This document shows positions 1-8,586 of a stretch of DNA of 64,000 nt, piece after piece. Below the pieces are notes generated by a model. That model ran no database searches. It was not told the DNA's origin and saw only the letters and a list, made by a program, of their open reading frames with translations. A program made the translations under genes and the position numbers. Where the stretch lies: assembly GCF_039566955.1 (NCBI RefSeq), contig NZ_CP154796.1:5456001-5520000 (forward strand). The letters are read 5' to 3'. Source of the stretch: Micromonospora sp. DSM 45708. GTDB lineage: Bacteria > Actinomycetota > Actinomycetes > Mycobacteriales > Micromonosporaceae. How positions within the stretch are numbered: position 1 is the first letter of the stretch; each line of letters starts with the position of its first letter.

Positions 1-63
1 AGCCTCGCTCCGGGCCGGCCGGACCGGCCAGGGCCGGAGGACCCGTTCGTCGCCGCGTACGCG

Positions 64-107
64 AAAAGGGACCGGGACGGCCGCGCGGCGGCCGACCCCG
101 GTCCCTT
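64..107 (-). terminator. Rho-independent terminator of ahcY
   Basis: A 9-bp perfect stem (GGGACCGGG at 68-76 with CCCGGTCCC at 97-105) encloses a second G+C-rich hairpin. Read on the minus strand it is followed by a run of four T (64-67). It starts 16 nt after the ahcY stop codon, so it most likely ends that transcript. Nothing gene-like was seen in bases 1-63. Confidence 0.8.
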
Positions 108-120
108 CCGGGCGCGGAAC

Positions 121-1620
121 TCAGTAGCGGTAGTGCTCCGGCTTGAACGGGCCCTCCTGCGAGACGCCCAGGTAGGACGCCTGCTCCTTGGAGAGCGTGG
201 TCAGCTTGGCGCCGAGCGCGTCCAGGTGCAGCCGGGCCACCTTCTCGTCCAGGAGCTTGGGCAGCACGTAGACGCCGATCGGGTACTCGTCGGTCTTGGT
301 GAACAGCTCGATCTGCGCGATGGTCTGATTGGCGAACGAGTTCGACATCACGAAGCTCGGGTGCCCGGTCGCGTTGCCCAGGTTCAGCAGGCGGCCCTCG
401 GAGAGCACGATGATGGCGTGGCCGTCGTCGAAGCGCCACACGTCGACCTGCGGCTTGATGTTCTCCCGGGTGACGTCGCTGCGCTTCGCCAGGCCGGCCA
501 TGTCGATCTCGTTGTCGAAGTGACCGATGTTGCCGACGATGGCCTGGTGCTTCATCCGGGCCATGTGCTCGTTGGTGATCACGTCGAAGCAGCCGGTCGC
601 GGTGATGAAGATGTCGGCCTGCTCGACCACGTCGTCGAGCGTGGCGACCTGGTAGCCGTCCATCGCCGCCTGGAGCGCGCAGATCGGGTCGACCTCGGTC
701 ACCACGACCCGGGCGCCCTGGCCGCGCAGCGACTCGGCGCAGCCCTTGCCCACGTCGCCGTAGCCCATGACGACGGCCATCTTGCCGCCGATCAGCACGT
801 CGGTGGCGCGGTTGATGCCGTCGATGAGCGAGTGGCGGCAGCCGTACTTGTTGTCGAACTTGCTCTTGGTCACCGAGTCGTTGACGTTGATGGCCGGGAA
901 GAGCAGCGTGCCGGCACGGTGCATCTCGTAGAGCCGGTGCACGCCGGTGGTGGTCTCCTCGGTGACGCCCTTGATGCCGGCGGCGATCCGGGTCCAGCGC
1001 TGGTTGTCCTCGCCGAGCGAGCGGTGCAGCAGGCCGAGGATGACCGCGTACTCCTCGGAGTCGGCCGACTCGACCGGCGGCACGACACCGGCCTTCTCGA
1101 ACTCGGCGCCCTTGTGCACCAGCAGCGTGGCGTCGCCGCCGTCGTCGAGGATCATGTTCGGGCCCTGCCCGTCCGGCCAGGCGAGCACCTGCTCGGTGCA
1201 CCACCAGTACTCCGGCAGCGTCTCGCCCTTCCAGGCGTAGACCGGGACGCCGGCCGGCGCCTCCGGGGTGCCCTCGGGGCCGACCACGATGGCCGCGGCG
1301 GCGTGGTCCTGGGTGGAGAAGATGTTGCAGGACGCCCAGCGGACCTGCGCGCCGAGCGCGACCAGGGTCTCGATCAGGACGGCGGTCTGGACGGTCATGT
1401 GCAGCGACCCGGTGATGCGGGCGCCCGCGAGCGGCTGGGCGTCGGCGAACTCCCGCCGGATCGCCATCAGGCCGGGCATCTCGTGCTCCGCGAGCCGGAT
1501 CTCCTTGCGCCCGAACTCGGCGAGCGACAGATCCGCCACCTTGTAGTCGCCCTCGGCGAGGGTGCTCGGCCGGGCGCCGGACGGCGCGCCGCTGGGGGCC
1601 GCCGGAAGCGTGCTGGTCAT
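121..1620 (-). CDS. ahcY: S-adenosylhomocysteinase (adenosylhomocysteine hydrolase)
   Basis: NAD-dependent cytosolic enzyme that splits S-adenosylhomocysteine into adenosine and homocysteine, which relieves inhibition of methyltransferases and recycles the methyl cycle. The 499-residue product has the family landmarks: HMTVQTAVL near the N-terminus, [13 protein letters not shown], the [13 protein letters not shown] segment, the NAD-binding glycine motif GYGDVGKG, and the C-terminal KPEHYRY that closes the active site. I chose the ATG at 1618-1620 because AGGAG lies about 8 nt upstream; the frame stays open further upstream, but that part is not protein-like. Length fits actinobacterial homologues. 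Transcribed alone, with its own terminator. Confidence 0.97.
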   Translation of the reverse strand: MTSTLPAAPSGAPSGARPSTLAEGDYKVADLSLAEFGRKEIRLAEHEMPGLMAIRREFADAQPLAGARITGSLHMTVQTAVLIETLVALGAQVRWASCNIFSTQDHAAAAIVVGPEGTPEAPAGVPVYAWKGETLPEYWWCTEQVLAWPDGQGPNMILDDGGDATLLVHKGAEFEKAGVVPPVESADSEEYAVILGLLHRSLGEDNQRWTRIAAGIKGVTEETTTGVHRLYEMHRAGTLLFPAINVNDSVTKSKFDNKYGCRHSLIDGINRATDVLIGGKMAVVMGYGDVGKGCAESLRGQGARVVVTEVDPICALQAAMDGYQVATLDDVVEQADIFITATGCFDVITNEHMARMKHQAIVGNIGHFDNEIDMAGLAKRSDVTRENIKPQVDVWRFDDGHAIIVLSEGRLLNLGNATGHPSFVMSNSFANQTIAQIELFTKTDEYPIGVYVLPKLLDEKVARLHLDALGAKLTTLSKEQASYLGVSQEGPFKPEHYRY

Positions 1621-1637
1621 GGAAGCTCCTGTCGAAC

Positions 1638-1656
1638 GAAGGGCTGCGCAGCCTTC
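1638..1656 (-). promoter_or_regulatory. Small hairpin just upstream of the ahcY ribosome binding site
   Basis: The leader holds a dyad centred on the perfect palindrome GGCTGCGCAGCC (1642-1653), flanked by GAAG/CTTC-type pairing, immediately 5' of the AGGAG ribosome binding site. It could tune translation or be a protein site. It does not have the size or shape of a known SAH or SAM riboswitch. The rest of the 273-nt gap to manA shows nothing else I can name. Confidence 0.35.
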
Positions 1657-1893
1657 CACCTTACGCGCGTGGGCCCGCCCACCCCGGGCCGGTTGGTGGA
1701 GGAACGGCAAACAGCGCACGGGGGCGGTGGGTCGTGGACAGACTTTCCGCCCACGGCCCCGCCACCCCCGTGCATCCCCCCGGTTTGGATCCCCGCGCGT
1801 TCCCGGACCTTCGTCGCGACAACGCTGCGTAAACACAGAGTCACACTGAGCAACCAGACCGTCAAGCGGTTTCGGGAAATCGGCAGGCGCTGC

Positions 1894-3054
1894 TCAGCAC
1901 AGGCCGCAGGTCGCCACGAACGCCTCGCCCTCGCCGGTGAGCACCAGCGGACCGCCGGCGGCGGTGCCGACCGCGGACCGGCCGGCGGCCAACGTCACCA
2001 CGCCGACCCCGTCGTCCACGGTCAGCTCGCCGGCACCGCAGAGCACCACCCGCGGACCGGGCCGCGTGAACCGCACCTCCCGCGCCGCGGCACCCACCAC
2101 CACCCGGTGCAACGCGAAATCCTCCACCGGCACCGGCCAGGTCGACACACCGGGCGCCACCGGCTCCGGCCGGAGCACCGGATCGGCCAGCACCTCGAAC
2201 CGGAGCACCCGCAGCAGCTCGTCCACGTCGATCCGCTTCGAGGTCAACCCGCCGCGCAGCACGTTGTCGCTCGCCGCCATGATCTCCACACCGGTGCCGC
2301 GCAGGTAGGCGTGCAGGTTGCCGGCCGGCATCCAGATCCCCTCGCCGGGCGCCAGCCGCACCCGGTTCAGCAGCAGCGCCACCACCACACCCGGGTCGGT
2401 CGGATAACCGGCCGCGAGCACGCGGACCAGCGCGGCCTCCGCCGACGCCGGCCCGGCGGTCGCCGCCGCCAGCACGGCCGCCACCAACCCGGCACGCTCC
2501 GACTCCGGCCAGCTCAACAGCGCGCGTACGGCCTCCCGCAGGCCCGCCGGCCCGCTGCGCAACGCCGCCACCACCGGCGCCAACGCGGGTACGCCGAACC
2601 CGGCGATCACCGCCGCCGACTCGGCCGGGTCCCGGAAGCCGCAGAGCGCGTCGAACTCGGAGAGCGCCACCAGCAGCTCCGGCTTGTGGTACGGGTCGAC
2701 GTAGTTGACCCGCCCGGTGTCGGCCGCGTGCCCGGCGCGGGCCTGCTCGGCGTCCGGATGCGCCTGGAGGCTCAGCGGCGCGTCGGCGGCCAGCACCTTC
2801 AGCAGGAACGGCAGCCGGGTGCCGAACCGGCCGACCAGGCGCTCGCCCAGCCAGTGCCCCGGCTCGGCCACCAGCAGCTCGGTCAGACTCACCGGGCGGC
2901 CGTCCCGGTCGACAGTGGCCGGGGCGCCCGGGTGGGCGCCCAGCCACAGCTCGGCCTCCGGCCCGTCGCTCGGCACCGCCCGGCCCTGCAACCCGGCGAT
3001 CGCGGTCCGCGAGCCCCAGGCGTAGTCCCGGATCCGGCCCTGCAACAACTCCAT
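1894..3054 (-). CDS. manA: Mannose-6-phosphate isomerase, class I
   Basis: Zinc enzyme interconverting fructose-6-phosphate and mannose-6-phosphate, the entry step to GDP-mannose and mannosylated envelope glycans. The 386-residue product starts with the family N-terminus (MELLQGRIRDYAWGS) and has the metal-binding motifs QAHPD and YHKPEL and the GNLHAY segment, all typical of type I cupin-fold phosphomannose isomerases. A long alternative frame on the same strand is a shadow. It lies in the actinobacterial neighbourhood manA, SIS protein, WhiB2, F420 genes, although here a cation transporter sits between manA and the SIS gene. manC at 46.9 kb serves the same pathway. Confidence 0.95.
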   Translation of the reverse strand: MELLQGRIRDYAWGSRTAIAGLQGRAVPSDGPEAELWLGAHPGAPATVDRDGRPVSLTELLVAEPGHWLGERLVGRFGTRLPFLLKVLAADAPLSLQAHPDAEQARAGHAADTGRVNYVDPYHKPELLVALSEFDALCGFRDPAESAAVIAGFGVPALAPVVAALRSGPAGLREAVRALLSWPESERAGLVAAVLAAATAGPASAEAALVRVLAAGYPTDPGVVVALLLNRVRLAPGEGIWMPAGNLHAYLRGTGVEIMAASDNVLRGGLTSKRIDVDELLRVLRFEVLADPVLRPEPVAPGVSTWPVPVEDFALHRVVVGAAAREVRFTRPGPRVVLCGAGELTVDDGVGVVTLAAGRSAVGTAAGGPLVLTGEGEAFVATCGLC

Positions 3055-3060
3055 CGGTGG

Positions 3061-4092
3061 TCAGCTCCCGGGCCGGCCGGCCACCTCGTCGGCCGTCACC
3101 TCGGTCCCGCCGGCGTGCTCGGTCGCCGCCTCCGGCACGGCGGTGTCCGCCGCCTGGCCGGTGCCCGCCCGCTCCGCCGCCGCGCTGTAGATGTCCGGCT
3201 CCAGGTAGATCACCCGGGCGATCGGCACCTCGCGGCGGATCCGCGCCTCGACAGCGTTGATGCCCCGGGCCAGCTCCTCGGCGCTCTCGCACGCCGGTAC
3301 GGCGATCTTCGCGGCCACCATCAGCTCCTCCGGGCCGAGGTAGAGCGTCTTCATGTGGATGATCCGCTCGACCTCCGGGCCGCCGGTGACGGCCTGCTCG
3401 ATCTTGGCCAGCTCGCTGCGCTCGGCACCCTCACCGAGCAGCAGGCTCTTGGTCTCGACGGCCAGCGTGATCGCGATGATCACCAGCAGCACCCCGATCA
3501 TCGCGGTGCCGGCGGCGTCCCACATGCCGTTGCCGGTCGCCAGCGTCATACCCACGCCGAACAGCGCGAAGACCAGACCCACCAGGGCGCCGAAGTCCTC
3601 CAGCAGCACCACCGGCAGCTCCGGGGCCTTGGCCCGGCGGATGAACCGGACCCAGGTCTGCTTGCCCCGGACCAGGTTGGACTCCTTGATCGCGGTGCGG
3701 AACGAGAAGCCCTCCATCACGATCGCCGCGAGCAGCACCACCACCGGCACCCACTGCCAGCTCTCGATCGGGTGCGGGTCGGACGCCTTGTGGTACGCCT
3801 CGTAGAGCGCGAACAGGCCACCGAGGCTGAACAGCACGATCGCCACGATGAACGCGTAGATGTAGCGCTCCCGGCCGTAGCCGAACGGATGCTGCGGCGT
3901 GGCCTCCCGCTTGGCCCGCCGGCCACCGATCAGCAGCAGACCCTGGTTGCCGGAGTCGGCCACCGAGTGGATCGACTCCGCCAGCATCGACGACGAGCCG
4001 GTCAGCAGGAACGCGATGAACTTGGTGACGGCGATGCCGAGGTTCGCCGCCAGGGCGGCGACGATCGCCTTGTTGCCCCCGTTTGCGCTCAT
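3061..4092 (-). CDS. Cation diffusion facilitator family transporter
   Basis: Membrane antiporter expected to export divalent metal (Zn, Co, Mn or Fe) in exchange for protons. About 343 residues from the ATG at 4090-4092. Hydrophobic segments alternate with short loops, and transmembrane segment 2 carries the CDF metal motif (ESIHSVADSGNQ); an acidic pair (LLEDFGALVG) lies in the later transmembrane partner. The last 45 residues are an acidic, Ala/Thr-rich tail. A GTG at 4114-4116 would add eight residues, but GGCGGGG lies next to the ATG, although unusually close. The gene ends 6 nt before the manA start and follows the SIS gene, so it is probably in that operon. Confidence 0.9.
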   Translation of the reverse strand: MSANGGNKAIVAALAANLGIAVTKFIAFLLTGSSSMLAESIHSVADSGNQGLLLIGGRRAKREATPQHPFGYGRERYIYAFIVAIVLFSLGGLFALYEAYHKASDPHPIESWQWVPVVVLLAAIVMEGFSFRTAIKESNLVRGKQTWVRFIRRAKAPELPVVLLEDFGALVGLVFALFGVGMTLATGNGMWDAAGTAMIGVLLVIIAITLAVETKSLLLGEGAERSELAKIEQAVTGGPEVERIIHMKTLYLGPEELMVAAKIAVPACESAEELARGINAVEARIRREVPIARVIYLEPDIYSAAAERAGTGQAADTAVPEAATEHAGGTEVTADEVAGRPGS

Positions 4093-4120
4093 TCCCCGCC
4101 TCGCTCGATGCCGCACATGC

Positions 4121-5314
4121 TCACTGGTTTGCCAGCTCCTTCATTTCCGTGATGGCCGGAACCGCCATCGGGTCCAACCCGTGTGCCAAAGCGAGGTAGA
4201 TCGAGGCGAAGTCCGGCACCGCCACCAGCGACGCGAGCCGCTCCAGCGCGGAGCCGCCCTCGGCGGTCACCACGTCGCAGCGCACCCCGCGCCGCTCCGC
4301 GAGCGTCTGCACCGCGTCCGCGCGGCGCTCCTCCACCGCCAGCGGCTCGTCGGTGTCGTCGTCGGCGTTGAGGCCGCCGTCGCGCAACAGCACCAGCCGC
4401 AGCCGGATGCCCTCCGGGTCGGAGTCGTCGGGGTCGGCGAAGATGTCCCGCTCGCCCTCGGCCAGCCCGCCGAAAACGCCGTCGAGCAGCCCCACCCGGC
4501 CCCGGCCGGCCTCGCCCAGCGCACCGCTCACCACCGGGTAGCGGGAGTTCGCGGAGAGCGTGTCACCGAACCGGCGGGCGGCCACGGTGGCCAGCGGGGA
4601 CGAGCCCCAGACGATCGGGATCGACCCGGCCAGCCCCAGCGCGAGCGACTTCGCCGGATTCACGAAGGACTCGGCGGTCGGCCGGCACCGGTCGGCGTCG
4701 GCGTCCAGCCGGGCCGCCGTCTCGGCCAGATCCGCCTCGTTGACCTTCACGAGGCCGAGCGTACGGGCGGCGAGCAGGACCGGCACGGTGAGCGCCCACA
4801 GGCTGGCCCGGGCCGGTGCACGCCGCGGCACCGGGATGAACGGCGCGCGGGCCCGCTCGGCCACCGACTGGAGTTGCGAGTCCGGAGCGCCGACCGCGAC
4901 CAGCCGGGCCCCGCGCCGGTGCGCCGCCTCGGCCGCGCCCAACGCCTCCGGGCTACGGCCGGAGGCACTCACCGCGATGACCACGTCCGCCGCGCCCACC
5001 CAGCCGGGCACGCCGGCGCTGCGGTGCGGGATGACCGGCACCGGGCAGCGCGGCCCGGCGACCGTGGCCAGCACGTCACCGGTACGCCCGGCGGTGCCGA
5101 TGCCGGCGATGACCACCGCACGGGGTCGCCCGTCGTCGGCCAGCACGGACAGGTTCGCCTCGGCGGCCAACGCCGCCGACTCGCGCACCTGGGCGCCGGC
5201 GGAGGCGGTGAACCGCAGCATCCCGCCCGGATCCCGCTCGCCGAGCTGCGCCGGATCGTCCAACAGGGCCTCGTCCGCGTGCCGGTGCCCGCTCACCCCG
5301 GCCGTACCGTCCAT
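4121..5314 (-). CDS. SIS-domain protein (TobH / phosphoglucose-phosphomannose isomerase-like)
   Basis: 397 residues. The N-terminal half resembles a sugar isomerase (SIS) domain, with GIGTAGRTGDVLA and VIAVSASGRSPE in the positions where SIS proteins bind phosphosugars. The C-terminal half resembles the bifunctional glucose/mannose-6-phosphate isomerase family (HGLDPMAVPAITEMKE). In mycobacteria the equivalent gene (TobH-like) also lies beside manA. A role in mannose metabolism is inferred from position; isomerase activity is not proven. The ATG overlaps the stop of the upstream small gene by one base (TGATG), implying translational coupling. Confidence 0.8.
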   Translation of the reverse strand: MDGTAGVSGHRHADEALLDDPAQLGERDPGGMLRFTASAGAQVRESAALAAEANLSVLADDGRPRAVVIAGIGTAGRTGDVLATVAGPRCPVPVIPHRSAGVPGWVGAADVVIAVSASGRSPEALGAAEAAHRRGARLVAVGAPDSQLQSVAERARAPFIPVPRRAPARASLWALTVPVLLAARTLGLVKVNEADLAETAARLDADADRCRPTAESFVNPAKSLALGLAGSIPIVWGSSPLATVAARRFGDTLSANSRYPVVSGALGEAGRGRVGLLDGVFGGLAEGERDIFADPDDSDPEGIRLRLVLLRDGGLNADDDTDEPLAVEERRADAVQTLAERRGVRCDVVTAEGGSALERLASLVAVPDFASIYLALAHGLDPMAVPAITEMKELANQ

Positions 5315-5520
5315 CACCGCGACGACCCGCCCCGCGCGTCGTCGGCCGCCGGCCCGCCACGCGCCTCGTCCAGGAGCAGCACCGGGACGTCGTCCCGGAC
5401 CTCGAAGACGCGACCGCACTCGGTGCAGGTCAACGTCTGCGCCTGCGGGTCGTAGTCGAGCGGGGCGTGGTGTGTGTCCGGGCAGGCGAGGATCTCGAGC
5501 AACTGCGGGTCCAGGGCCAC
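5314..5520 (-). CDS. Trm112-like zinc-ribbon small protein
   Basis: 68 residues, GTG start at 5518-5520. It matches the Trm112/YcaR family pattern: LLEILACP, then TCTECGRVF, then VPVLLLDEAR. The first zinc knuckle is unusual: the second cysteine of the normal CPxC is replaced (CPDTHH), so metal would have to be held by His or not at all. Trm112 proteins elsewhere act as activating partners of methyltransferases; here the coupling to the SIS protein suggests it works with that protein instead. First gene of the manA-side operon. The 159-nt gap upstream shows no gene. Confidence 0.85.
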   Translation of the reverse strand: MALDPQLLEILACPDTHHAPLDYDPQAQTLTCTECGRVFEVRDDVPVLLLDEARGGPAADDARGGSSR

Positions 5521-5679
5521 GGCGCGGCTCCTTCCACGTATGTGGTCTCACCGGTCGGCGGTGCCGTCCGGCGCACGCGATCTTAACGGCGAACCGGACC
5601 CGGCACCCGGCCCCGTTCACCAGCCGGCCGGCCGGGTCCACCCATGGTCACGGTAAACCCGGGAGCCGGCGGGTCCGGC

Positions 5680-6651
5680 TCAGTCCGGCATGCGCGGCAA
5701 CACGCTGGTGGCGTCCCCGTCCGCGGGGGCCGCCGGCGGGGGCCCGGCGGGAGGCGTCCCGTAGACGTTGCCGGTCGGACGCGGCGCCGTGGCGCCGCCG
5801 TACACCGTCGGGGCCGGGCCGGGGGTCCCGGAACGGTAGGTGGTGCTGCTGCGGGGCAGCGGGACCGGCGGATGCTCGACCACCGGGCCGTCGTCGGTCC
5901 GGTCCGCCCGGCTCCGACGCACCAGCAGGGCGATGAGGGCGACGCCGGCGAGTACCAGCGCGATGCCGAACCACATGATCATGGAACCTCCGGAGGACGA
6001 ATCATCGGCAGCGGCACCGGCAGCCGGATCGACGGCGGCGACCACCGCCGACGTACCGGCCGTCTCAGCCGGCGCGGAGACGACCGCGCTGGGCGTGGGG
6101 GTCGGCGAGGGCCTACGGGAGGGCGTCGGGCTCGGGCTCGGCGTAGGCTCCGCGCCCACCAGCCGGGCCGACCGGCCGGCGCGACCGAGCACCCCGCCGT
6201 TCGCGGCGCTCGCCTCGCCGGCGATCTCCAACCGCCCACCCACGGCGCCCGGCAGGAAGGACACCCGGTAGCGCACCGTCGCGCCCTTGCCCTTGCACAA
6301 CGGTCGCCCGACCGACGCCACCTGAGTGGTGGTGACCACGCCACCGCCACCGGAGACCGGCACCGCCACCCAGCGACCACCGGACGCCACCTGCACCCGG
6401 ACCTGGTCGGCCCGCAGGCCGTCCAGCCTCAGCCCGAGCGTGGTGCGCAGCGACACACACCCCTCGGTGCGCTTGCGTACCTCGACCGCCACCGCGCCCG
6501 CCGAACCGCCGGCCGTGAAGCTGCTCGCCGAGCGCAGCCCGACCCGGTCGTCGTCGGCCAGCGCCGGGGACGCCGCGGCGACCACCAGGCCACCCAGCAT
6601 CACGCCGACCGTGGCCCCACGCGCCGCGTGCCGCCTCACCGACATCTCCAC
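5680..6651 (-). CDS. Secreted, membrane-anchored protein with Ser/Thr/Pro-rich stalk
   Basis: 323 residues of unknown function. Visible parts: an N-terminal signal peptide (about 1-32, ending ASPALA), a beta-rich extracellular domain with two cysteines that may pair (near residues 64 and 118), a stalk rich in SPTP repeats (about 165-185), one transmembrane segment (IMWFGIALVLAGVALIALLV), an Arg stop-transfer sequence, and a Pro/Gly-rich cytoplasmic tail. An ATG two codons downstream (MSVRRH) is an alternative start. The layout resembles actinobacterial sortase-independent surface proteins; no enzyme motif is seen. Confidence 0.75.
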   Translation of the reverse strand: MEMSVRRHAARGATVGVMLGGLVVAAASPALADDDRVGLRSASSFTAGGSAGAVAVEVRKRTEGCVSLRTTLGLRLDGLRADQVRVQVASGGRWVAVPVSGGGGVVTTTQVASVGRPLCKGKGATVRYRVSFLPGAVGGRLEIAGEASAANGGVLGRAGRSARLVGAEPTPSPSPTPSRRPSPTPTPSAVVSAPAETAGTSAVVAAVDPAAGAAADDSSSGGSMIMWFGIALVLAGVALIALLVRRSRADRTDDGPVVEHPPVPLPRSSTTYRSGTPGPAPTVYGGATAPRPTGNVYGTPPAGPPPAAPADGDATSVLPRMPD

Positions 6652-6756
6652 CTCACCGTTTCCGTCCCGGAAGGGATCCGCCGGTCAGGTTACTACCGGG
6701 CCACCCTGGCACCTGCTCATCGAGCGCCCCACATGTGTGCCGCGTTACGTGACACG

Positions 6757-7506
6757 TCAGCCCCGGTCGCCGTCCGCCGCGAGGGCCCGACGGCAGAGCT
6801 GGTCGGCCGTCCGGGTGGTCTCCGGCAGCCGGTACCGGGGCGTCAGAGCCAGTACCCGCTCCACCGCCTCGTCCAACCCGATCCGGTGCCCGACACTGAC
6901 GAAGACCGGCCGGACCCCGTCCCGGGTACGCAGCACCCGCCCCACCACCTCCTCCCCGTCACGCAGGTCGGCCCGGTCGCCGCGCCGCGGGCCCGGCCCG
7001 GCCCACGAACCGACCAGCGGCGTCTTGCCCACCCCGATCGTCGGCAGCCCGGTCACCAGACCCAGGTGACAGGCCAGCCCGAACCGGCGCGGATGCGCCA
7101 CCCCGTGCCCGTCGCACACCAGCAGCTCCGGGCGGACGGTCAGCCGCTCCAGCGCGGTGAGCAGCGCCGGCATCTCCCGGAAGGCGAACAACCCCGGCAC
7201 GTACGGGAACGCCGGCCGCCCCACGCACACCGCCTCGTCCACCACGGTCAGGGTGGCCGCGTCCAACACCGTGACGGCCGCCGCGAGCCGGTCACCGCTC
7301 TCCGCGTACGCGACGTCCAGCCCGGCCACCGTCGCGGGCGCACTCGGACCGGGCCCGACCAGGTCGACCCGGGCCCGCAACTCCTCCTGTACGCGCAGCG
7401 CCTCCGCCGCGTCGGCCGGCGGCCGGTACGGGAGCCCCTCCGCCAGCGGCCCGGCCTGCGGCGCACCCGGGTTCCCCCCGGGGCGCGCGGGGTCGACGCG
7501 CTTCAC
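6757..7506 (-). CDS. nfi: Endonuclease V (deoxyinosine 3'-endonuclease)
   Basis: DNA repair nuclease that nicks next to deoxyinosine made by adenine deamination. 249 residues with all family blocks: GLDVAYA with the first catalytic Asp, PYVPGLFAFREMP with the wedge and catalytic Glu, LLVCDGHGVAHPRR with the second Asp, GVGKTPL and PVFVSVGHR. The GTG start overlaps the stop of the upstream DinB-like gene (GTGA), so the two are translationally coupled. An N-terminal extension of about 25 residues rich in Pro and Gly precedes the domain, so the true start might lie inside. Confidence 0.94.
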   Translation of the reverse strand: MKRVDPARPGGNPGAPQAGPLAEGLPYRPPADAAEALRVQEELRARVDLVGPGPSAPATVAGLDVAYAESGDRLAAAVTVLDAATLTVVDEAVCVGRPAFPYVPGLFAFREMPALLTALERLTVRPELLVCDGHGVAHPRRFGLACHLGLVTGLPTIGVGKTPLVGSWAGPGPRRGDRADLRDGEEVVGRVLRTRDGVRPVFVSVGHRIGLDEAVERVLALTPRYRLPETTRTADQLCRRALAADGDRG

Positions 7507-8078
7507 CGGCCCACGCGCCCGTCGATCCGCTCGCGCAGCAGATCGGCGTGCCCGTTGTGCCGGGCGTACTCCCCGATCGCGTGCACCAGCAGCTCCCGCA
7601 GGGAGACCATCCGGTCGCCCCGGTGACCCCGGACCTCCAGATCCGGCGCCGCCGCCACGAACCGCTCGGCGAAACCCACCTCACGGCGCCACGCCGTCCA
7701 CGCCTGCCCGACCAGCGCCGGATCGGCGACGGCGCCGTTGAAGTGCCAGTCCACGTCACCGGTCGGCCAGATCCGCGACACGTCCTTCCCGGCCATGACG
7801 CGGCGGAACCAGTGCCGCTCACGCTCGGCGGCATGACGGAGCAGCCCGAGCAACGACATCGTCGACGGTGGCACCGACCGCCGGGCGAGCTGCTCCGCGT
7901 CGAGGCCGGCGCACTTCAACTCCAGCGTGCGACGGTGGTACCGCAACTCGCCGACCAGGACGCTCCGCTCGTCCGCACCCGGAGAGTCGACGCGGGGATC
8001 CTCCTCCGGCGCGACGAACATGTCCTCCCAGCCGAACCGGCGTGGACCGGCCCCCGCACCGGTGCTCGTGTCAGGCAT
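7503..8078 (-). CDS. DinB-like (DUF664) four-helix metal-dependent protein
   Basis: 191 residues. It shows the DinB/DUF664 pattern of dispersed histidines: LRHAAERERHW in the middle and HAIGEYARHNGHADLLRERIDG at the C-terminus, which in this superfamily form a divalent metal site in a four-helix bundle. Related proteins include mycothiol- or bacillithiol-dependent S-transferases and many of unknown activity; the substrate here cannot be inferred. ATG start. It overlaps endonuclease V by four bases, forming a two-gene operon. Confidence 0.85.
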   Translation of the reverse strand: MPDTSTGAGAGPRRFGWEDMFVAPEEDPRVDSPGADERSVLVGELRYHRRTLELKCAGLDAEQLARRSVPPSTMSLLGLLRHAAERERHWFRRVMAGKDVSRIWPTGDVDWHFNGAVADPALVGQAWTAWRREVGFAERFVAAAPDLEVRGHRGDRMVSLRELLVHAIGEYARHNGHADLLRERIDGRVGR

Positions 8079-8133
8079 GGCTGGACCATGCCGGAAACAG
8101 TCCGGGCCGGCAAACGCCGGGCACCCGGTGCCC

Positions 8134-8586
8134 TCAGGACGCGTCGGTCGCGATGCCGGGATCGGCGCCGGGATCGCCGGCGCGCCGGAGCTGCTCCTCG
8201 AACATCACGAAGGTGCGCCGCCGGATGCCCCGGATAAGTGCCTGCTCGTGCGGCGTCGGGTAGCGACGTTCCTCACGGATGGTGTCCTCAATCCCTCGAA
8301 CGGTCTCGTAGAGCGCGAAGAGGGGACCCTCACCGCGAAGGTAGCGGCCCCGCTCCTGCTCCACGTACCAGACGAACTCGTTGCGATCGATCTCATGTAC
8401 CTCGTCGCCCCCCACGAAGAGCACCTTGTCCACGAGATTGTTCGCCGCGCGCCAGCCACCGGTATCCGGCGAGAGTCGCCAGCCGGCCGCGCCACCGCCT
8501 TCTGCCTGCACCAGCTTCAGCGGGGACTCGTAGTAAAGGAAGAATTTCGGCAGCGCCAAGCCGGGCAGATGCGTCATCGCCGTCAC
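8134..8586 (-). CDS. Candidate immunity protein for the adjacent polymorphic toxin
   Basis: 150 residues, no family recognised. It is rich in aromatic and charged residues (KFFLYYESPLKL, NEFVWYVEQERGRY) with a helical Glu/Arg-rich second half, a composition common in small toxin-neutralising proteins. It follows the 1426-residue toxin directly: its GTG overlaps the toxin stop (GTGA). An ATG three codons in (8575-8577) is an alternative start. Position immediately 3' of a polymorphic toxin is the normal place for its immunity gene, so this role is inferred from context only. A hypothetical protein unrelated to immunity cannot be excluded. Confidence 0.65.
   Translation of the reverse strand: MTAMTHLPGLALPKFFLYYESPLKLVQAEGGGAAGWRLSPDTGGWRAANNLVDKVLFVGGDEVHEIDRNEFVWYVEQERGRYLRGEGPLFALYETVRGIEDTIREERRYPTPHEQALIRGIRRRTFVMFEEQLRRAGDPGADPGIATDAS

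Noticed and set aside
1621..1893. SAH or SAM riboswitch before ahcY
   Set aside because: Only a small hairpin is seen; no conserved riboswitch core could be recognised.
1862..3292. A 476-codon minus-strand frame overlapping manA
   Set aside because: Arg/Gly/Ala-rich translation without motifs, in another frame of manA.
133..4152. A 1339-codon plus-strand open frame
   Set aside because: It runs antisense through ahcY, manA and the CDF gene; composition is Arg/Val/Gly/His-rich without motifs. Shadow of high G+C coding.
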